DNA of 64,000 nucleotides, taken from Novosphingobium sp. PhB57 (GTDB taxonomy: Bacteria > Pseudomonadota > Alphaproteobacteria > Sphingomonadales > Sphingomonadaceae). Every line of letters begins with the position of its first letter. Within the stretch, counting starts at the first letter, position 1. Of the stretch, positions 59,992 through 64,000 are shown one piece after another. Position numbers and translations under genes: made by a program. Below the pieces are notes generated by a model. The model was not told where the DNA came from, did no database searches, and saw only the letters and a program-made list of their open reading frames with translations. The stretch is from assembly GCF_004342985.1 (NCBI RefSeq), contig NZ_SMBO01000004.1:310001-374000 (forward strand), read 5' to 3'.

Positions 59992-62055
59992 ATGATCCAG
60001 AGATCCCTGCGCCCCCTGCTCGGCCTGCTTCTCGCCGGAGCGCCGGTTCCCGTACTGGCCGCCAGCGAGCGGCCGCTGGCCGAGGGCTGGCATTTCGTGA
60101 AGTCCGATGCCGCCGGTGCCGAGGCCCCCGCCTTCGACGACCGCGCCTGGCAGAGCGTCTCGGTGCCGCACACCTACAATGCGCAGGACTCCGGCATCGG
60201 CGGCGCCAAGGCGCGCGGCGAGCCGGAGGGCGTCTACTATCGCGGCCCCGCCTGGTACCGCCTCGGCTTTGCGGCCAGCCCCCAAGCGGTCAAGCGCTAT
60301 CTGCTGAACTTCGGCGGAGTTTCGCTGAAGGCCGAGGTCTGGCTGAACGGCCGCCGGCTGGGCCAGCACAAGGGCGGCTACGGCGCCTTCCGCTTCGACG
60401 CCACCGAGGCTCTGCGCAGCGGTGACAATGTCCTGGCCGTGCGCGTCGACAATGCGCGCGACACGCAGATCGCCCCGCTCAACGGCGACTTCAACGTTTT
60501 CGGCGGCCTGGCCCGCGCGGTCGGCCTGATCGAGGAAGACGCGCTGGCTTTCGACCGGCTCGACCATGCCGGACCCGGCGTGCAGGTCCGCACCACCTCG
60601 CTGAAGGGCCGCGAGGCGGCGGTGGCGCTCACCGCCGCGCTGAGCAACGCGCGGACCTCGGCTGCACGCTTCAGCCTCGACACCCGCGTGCTCGACGCCG
60701 CAGGCCAAGTCGTCGCCCGCGCCTCGCGCACCGTCCTGCTTGGGGCAGGCGAGAAAACCAGCATCGAGCAGTCGCTGGCCTTGCACAATGCGCGGCTCTG
60801 GCAGGGCGTGAAGGCCCCCTATCTCTACCGCGTGGTCACCGAAATCGCCGAATCCGGCCGCGTGATCGACAGCGCCAGCGTACCGCTCGGCGTGCGTACC
60901 GTGGCGGTGCGCAAGGACGGCACCTTCCTGCTGAACGGCGCGCCCTACCCGCTTCACGGCGTCAACCTGCAACTGCCCACCCGCTTCGGCCGCGGCCCGG
61001 TCGTGACCGATGCCGAGATCGACGAGGACCTGGGCCTGTTCGCGGAGATGGGCGCAACCGGCCTGCGCCTGGCGCACATGCAGCATCCGAGCCGGGTCTA
61101 CGAACGCGCGGACGAACTGGGGCTGCTGGTGCTCACCGAAGTGCCGCTGATCGACGATCACGATCCTTCCGACGCCTTCCGCGAGAACCTGGTCGAACAG
61201 ATGCGCGAGCTGATCGCGCAGACCGGCAACCACCCCTCCGTGGCGCTCTGGGGCATCGGCAACGAGATCCGCAAGTCGGATGCAGCCTCGAACCGCATCC
61301 TGTCCGAACTCCAGGCCACGGCAAAAGCCCTCGATCCCACGCGTCCGACGACTTACGCACATTGCTGCCTAGATGACAGCGATCCCATCGCGCAGCACAG
61401 CGATACGGTGTCCTACAACCGCTACTTCGGCTGGTACTGGACGAATTCGGAGGACATCGGGCCCTGGGCCGACGCGCTTCACGCCAAGATGCCGGGCCGG
61501 CCCTTCGGCGTCAGCGAATACGGCGCGGGCGCCAGCGTGCTGCACCAGGAAGACCCGGTGATGAAGCGCCCGGAATCGAACGGCTACTGGCACCCAGAGC
61601 AGTACCAGACCGACTTCCACATCAAGCACTGGCGCGAGATGAAGAAACGACCGTTCCTCTGGTCCAGCTTCGTGTGGGTGGGCATCGACTACCCCTCGTT
61701 CAAGCGCAACGAGGGGGATCGTCCCGCGATCAACGACAAGGGCCTCGTCACCGAGGACCGCAAGACGCGCAAGGATGCCTGGTACTGGTATCAGGCGAAC
61801 TGGTCGGACACGCCGATGCTGCACCTCGCCAGCCGCCGCGACGTGAACAAGCGCACGCAGCGCGTCGTGGCGCAGGCTTTCACCAACCGCCCCGAAGTGG
61901 AGATGCGCCTCAACGGCGGCGCCTGGACGAAAGTGCCGGTGGACGACCATATCGCCGCATGGACGGTGGACCTCGCGCCGGGCAGCAACCGCGTGGAAGC
62001 GCGCGCCGGGACGTTGATCGATACGGTAACCTGGAACTGGACGACCCGGCCCTGA
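59992..62055 (+). CDS. glycoside hydrolase family 2 beta-galactosidase/glucuronidase
   Basis: This 687-residue protein has a signal peptide (ending PVLAAS), a sugar-binding domain (WYRLGF..., VWLNGRRLGQHKGGY), an immunoglobulin-like domain and a TIM barrel. Acid/base E425 lies in GIGNEI and nucleophile E509 in SEYG. GH2 covers beta-galactosidase, beta-glucuronidase and others. Next to GH28 and GH78, it could trim galactan or galacturonyl side chains of rhamnogalacturonan. It is cotranscribed with GH28. Confidence 0.88.
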   Translation: MIQRSLRPLLGLLLAGAPVPVLAASERPLAEGWHFVKSDAAGAEAPAFDDRAWQSVSVPHTYNAQDSGIGGAKARGEPEGVYYRGPAWYRLGFAASPQAVKRYLLNFGGVSLKAEVWLNGRRLGQHKGGYGAFRFDATEALRSGDNVLAVRVDNARDTQIAPLNGDFNVFGGLARAVGLIEEDALAFDRLDHAGPGVQVRTTSLKGREAAVALTAALSNARTSAARFSLDTRVLDAAGQVVARASRTVLLGAGEKTSIEQSLALHNARLWQGVKAPYLYRVVTEIAESGRVIDSASVPLGVRTVAVRKDGTFLLNGAPYPLHGVNLQLPTRFGRGPVVTDAEIDEDLGLFAEMGATGLRLAHMQHPSRVYERADELGLLVLTEVPLIDDHDPSDAFRENLVEQMRELIAQTGNHPSVALWGIGNEIRKSDAASNRILSELQATAKALDPTRPTTYAHCCLDDSDPIAQHSDTVSYNRYFGWYWTNSEDIGPWADALHAKMPGRPFGVSEYGAGASVLHQEDPVMKRPESNGYWHPEQYQTDFHIKHWREMKKRPFLWSSFVWVGIDYPSFKRNEGDRPAINDKGLVTEDRKTRKDAWYWYQANWSDTPMLHLASRRDVNKRTQRVVAQAFTNRPEVEMRLNGGAWTKVPVDDHIAAWTVDLAPGSNRVEARAGTLIDTVTWNWTTRP

Positions 62056-62057
62056 GC

Positions 62058-62094
62058 GTCCCCCTCGCCCCGGATCAGGTCGGGGACGAGGGAC
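62058..62094. repeat. long GC-rich hairpin, repeat-like
   Basis: GTCCCCCTCGCCCCG and CGGGGACGAGGGAC form an almost perfect 14-bp stem around GATCAGGT, at the ends of two convergent genes and overlapping the GH78 stop. The CCCCGGATCAGGTCGGGG-like core resembles intergenic palindromes seen in sphingomonad genomes. No U tract. Either terminator or REP-like element. Confidence 0.5.
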
Positions 62095-64000
62095 CCTGGG
62101 CCGTGAAACGGTACTCGCCCGAACCGACCTCGATCACCAGACGATCGCCGCGCATGCCGACGATCTCCACCCCCGGTGCGTCCGGGAGCGCGCGCCCGCT
62201 CTCGCGAACGGCATCGGCCGAGCCGGCCGGCAGGCAGACTTCCGCGCGCGAGTTCGCCGGCACCACCAGCCGCGCATCGAACTGCCCGGCCGCGTTGCTC
62301 CACTCCGTGACGATACGCCCGAGCACGCTTTCGTAGCTTGCCCCGCCGCGCGGCAGGCGCGGGTCCAGCACCGGGTCGAAGCGCCACTTGAGGAAGCCCG
62401 CGTCGAGCGGGTCGATCCCGGCCACGCGGCGGAACACGAAACCCGTCACCGCGCCCAGCGCATAGTGGTTGTACGAATTCATCGAAGCATCCGCCATGTC
62501 GGCGTTCCAGCGCTCCCAGATCGTGGTCGCGCCCTTGGCGATCATGTAGCCCCACGAGGGAAAGGCGGTGCGCAGCAGCAGGTCGTAGACCAGCGCATGC
62601 TCGCCTTGGTCCGCCAGCGCATCGAGGCTGAACGGCGTGCCCAGGAACCCGGTCGAGAGCAAAGTGCCGCGCCGCCGGATATCCGCTGCGAGCTTCGCCG
62701 TCGCCGCCGCGCGCAGGCCCTCGGGCACCAGTCCGAAACGCAGCGCGAGGATGTAGCCGCATTGCGACCCGTTGCCGACACTGCCGTCCGGCCGCACGAA
62801 GGCCGCGGCGAAGGCGGCGGTGATGTCCTTCGCCAGTTGCTCGTAGCGTTCCGCCTCGGGCTGGCGCTTCGCCCCGCGCGCCATCTGCGCCATGGCATCG
62901 GCCGAGCGTTTCCACATGGCCGTCGCGATGAGGTCCTTGGGCGTGGTCTCGTCCCCCGGCTCCTTGGCGTCCAGCGCCACCCAATCGCCATAGTCGTAGC
63001 CGCGCAAGTGGCGCCAGACATGGTCCGGGTTGCTGTCGGCGATGAAGCGCATGTAGCGCGTCATCGCCGGCCAGTTGCGCTCGACGATCGCGGTGTCCCC
63101 GTAGCGCTGCCAGACCGTCCAGGGCAGGATCACCCCGGCATCCGCCCAGCCCGGCGAGGCGCCGAGCAACTGGTCGCGCCAGCCGGAAGGCGCATAGTCC
63201 GGGAATTCCCCGCGCGGCCCCTGGGCGTCGCGCATGTCGCCCATGAAGCGGCGGGTGAACGGGCCGACGTCCATGGTGAAGGCCGCCGCGTCCCAGAACA
63301 CGTTGGCGTCCCCCGTCCAGCCCAGCCGCTCGTCGCGCTGCGGGCAGTCGGTAGGCACGCCGAAGAAGTTGGAGCGCTGGCTCCAGCGGCTGTTCTGCCA
63401 CAGGCCCTGGATGATCCGGTTCTCGATCAGTGGCCGCCCGGTTTCGGGCAAGGCGCTGGATACGACGATCCCCGCGATCTCGTCTGCGGTGGGTGCGCGG
63501 CCCAGTCCGCTGACCTCGACATAGCGAAAACCGAAATAGGTGAAGTGCGGCTGGTACGTTTCGCCCGCCGGATCGCCGCGCAGGGTATAGAGGCAGGCGC
63601 AGCGCGCCGACCGCAAGTTCGCCTGATCGACATGACCGTCCGCGCCGAGGATTTCGGCAAAGCGCAGCGAGACCTGCTGTCCGGCCGCGCCGCGGGCCTT
63701 CAGTTCCACCCAGCCCGCGAAGTTCTGGCCGAAGTCGATGACGTGCCGGTCTCCTTCGAAGCTGGTGATGGATTTCGCCGCCATGCGCTCGATCGGGCGG
63801 ATCGGCGGGCCGACGTGAGCGACCAGCGCACAAGGCGGGGCCTCGCCGATCCGCGCGGGTACCCAGCCGGCGGCCCGGAACCCCGGCTGCGACCAGCCGG
63901 GCTGCTCCAGCCGGGCGTCGTAATCCTCGCCGTAGTAGATTTCCGCCTGCGTCACCGGACTTTCGGGGCGCAGCTGCCAATCCTTGTCGGTCGCGACAAG
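62075..64000 (-). CDS. glycoside hydrolase family 78 alpha-L-rhamnosidase, 5' truncated
   Basis: The reading frame continues through the right edge of the window, so the N-terminus is missing; the GTG at 63955 is internal. The visible 641 residues show the GH78 (alpha/alpha)6 barrel with CPQRDERLGWTGDA (acid Asp/Glu region) and TTIWERWN (base Glu), plus a C-terminal beta domain. The visible N-terminal beta part reads DKDWQLRPESP and VTQAEIYYGEDYDARL. It removes alpha-L-rhamnosyl ends, as found in rhamnogalacturonan, flavonoids or gums. It converges with GH2; its own promoter is outside the window. Confidence 0.9.
   Translation of the reverse strand, partial: LVATDKDWQLRPESPVTQAEIYYGEDYDARLEQPGWSQPGFRAAGWVPARIGEAPPCALVAHVGPPIRPIERMAAKSITSFEGDRHVIDFGQNFAGWVELKARGAAGQQVSLRFAEILGADGHVDQANLRSARCACLYTLRGDPAGETYQPHFTYFGFRYVEVSGLGRAPTADEIAGIVVSSALPETGRPLIENRIIQGLWQNSRWSQRSNFFGVPTDCPQRDERLGWTGDANVFWDAAAFTMDVGPFTRRFMGDMRDAQGPRGEFPDYAPSGWRDQLLGASPGWADAGVILPWTVWQRYGDTAIVERNWPAMTRYMRFIADSNPDHVWRHLRGYDYGDWVALDAKEPGDETTPKDLIATAMWKRSADAMAQMARGAKRQPEAERYEQLAKDITAAFAAAFVRPDGSVGNGSQCGYILALRFGLVPEGLRAAATAKLAADIRRRGTLLSTGFLGTPFSLDALADQGEHALVYDLLLRTAFPSWGYMIAKGATTIWERWNADMADASMNSYNHYALGAVTGFVFRRVAGIDPLDAGFLKWRFDPVLDPRLPRGGASYESVLGRIVTEWSNAAGQFDARLVVPANSRAEVCLPAGSADAVRESGRALPDAPGVEIVGMRGDRLVIEVGSGEYRFTAQGPSSPT

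Noticed and set aside
57057..60173. 1038-codon minus-strand open frame across LldD and GH28
   Set aside because: Runs antisense through two well-supported genes, is Arg/His/Gly-rich and shows no domain.
1..64000. Search by eye for CRISPR arrays, tRNA, rRNA, insertion sequences and prophage genes
   Set aside because: No regularly spaced repeats, cloverleaf signatures, transposase motifs or phage structural genes were seen.

Overview
This window looks like accessory, catabolic chromosome (or megaplasmid) from a GC-rich alphaproteobacterium, most likely a sphingomonad (Novosphingobium/Sphingobium-like). The basis is high GC, ATGA/GTGA-coupled genes, four TonB-dependent receptors (TBDRs) in 64 kb, glycoside hydrolases beside receptors and MFS carriers, and non-phosphorylative sugar-acid enzymes. 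I saw no rRNA, tRNA, CRISPR array, insertion sequence or phage gene. Genus assignment is inference.

Layout. 1-10 kb: end of a DUF4153 membrane protein, a PoxB-like thiamine-diphosphate enzyme, a DUF885 metallohydrolase, and a glycan unit (GH3 glucosidase, TetR regulator, MFS sugar porter) with a perfect 10-2-10 palindrome before the GH3 gene. 10-16 kb: a TBDR, then SDR, TetR and cytochrome P450 genes. 16-21 kb: a TonB / four-helix membrane protein / MauG-type di-haem protein / TBDR module whose two promoter regions share a Fur-like 21-bp dyad. 21-25 kb: LysR with a divergent SDR, SnoaL-like, zinc-alcohol-dehydrogenase operon. 25-29 kb: a small spore-coat-U (Csu-type) chaperone-usher operon with two pilin-like genes and no separate tip adhesin. 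29-38 kb: a TBDR and a serine hydrolase, a two-component system, and a CapA-family protein; a near-identical 18-bp motif sits before the two flanking transcription units in the same gene-relative orientation. 38-41 kb: an esterase, then an RsbQ-like alpha/beta hydrolase coupled to a PAS histidine kinase. 41-64 kb: a plant-cell-wall sugar locus.

The 41-64 kb locus is the most interesting part. A GntR/FCD regulator (47995-48738) lies among four transcription units whose upstream regions all contain a GTATGAY half-site inside inverted repeats: TBDR-DUF1593, enolase-superfamily dehydratase-MFS, a divergent mutarotase / ten-gene operon, and GH28-GH2. A convergent GH78 rhamnosidase runs off the right edge. 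The ten-gene operon (49215-58283) is almost entirely start/stop coupled. It encodes an aldose-epimerase-like protein, SDR, class III CoA-transferase, a solute-binding-protein homologue with no signal peptide, enoyl-CoA hydratase, FAH-family enzyme, D-2-hydroxyacid dehydrogenase, glycerate kinase and an FMN L-lactate-type dehydrogenase. The glycosidases and 6-deoxyhexose-type mutarotase suggest rhamnogalacturonan or another rhamnose/fucose-rich pectin fragment. SDR, FAH and LldD resemble the non-phosphorylative route ending in pyruvate plus L-lactate. The CoA-transferase / cytosolic binding protein / hydratase triplet does not belong to that textbook route and is the best candidate here for undescribed biochemistry.
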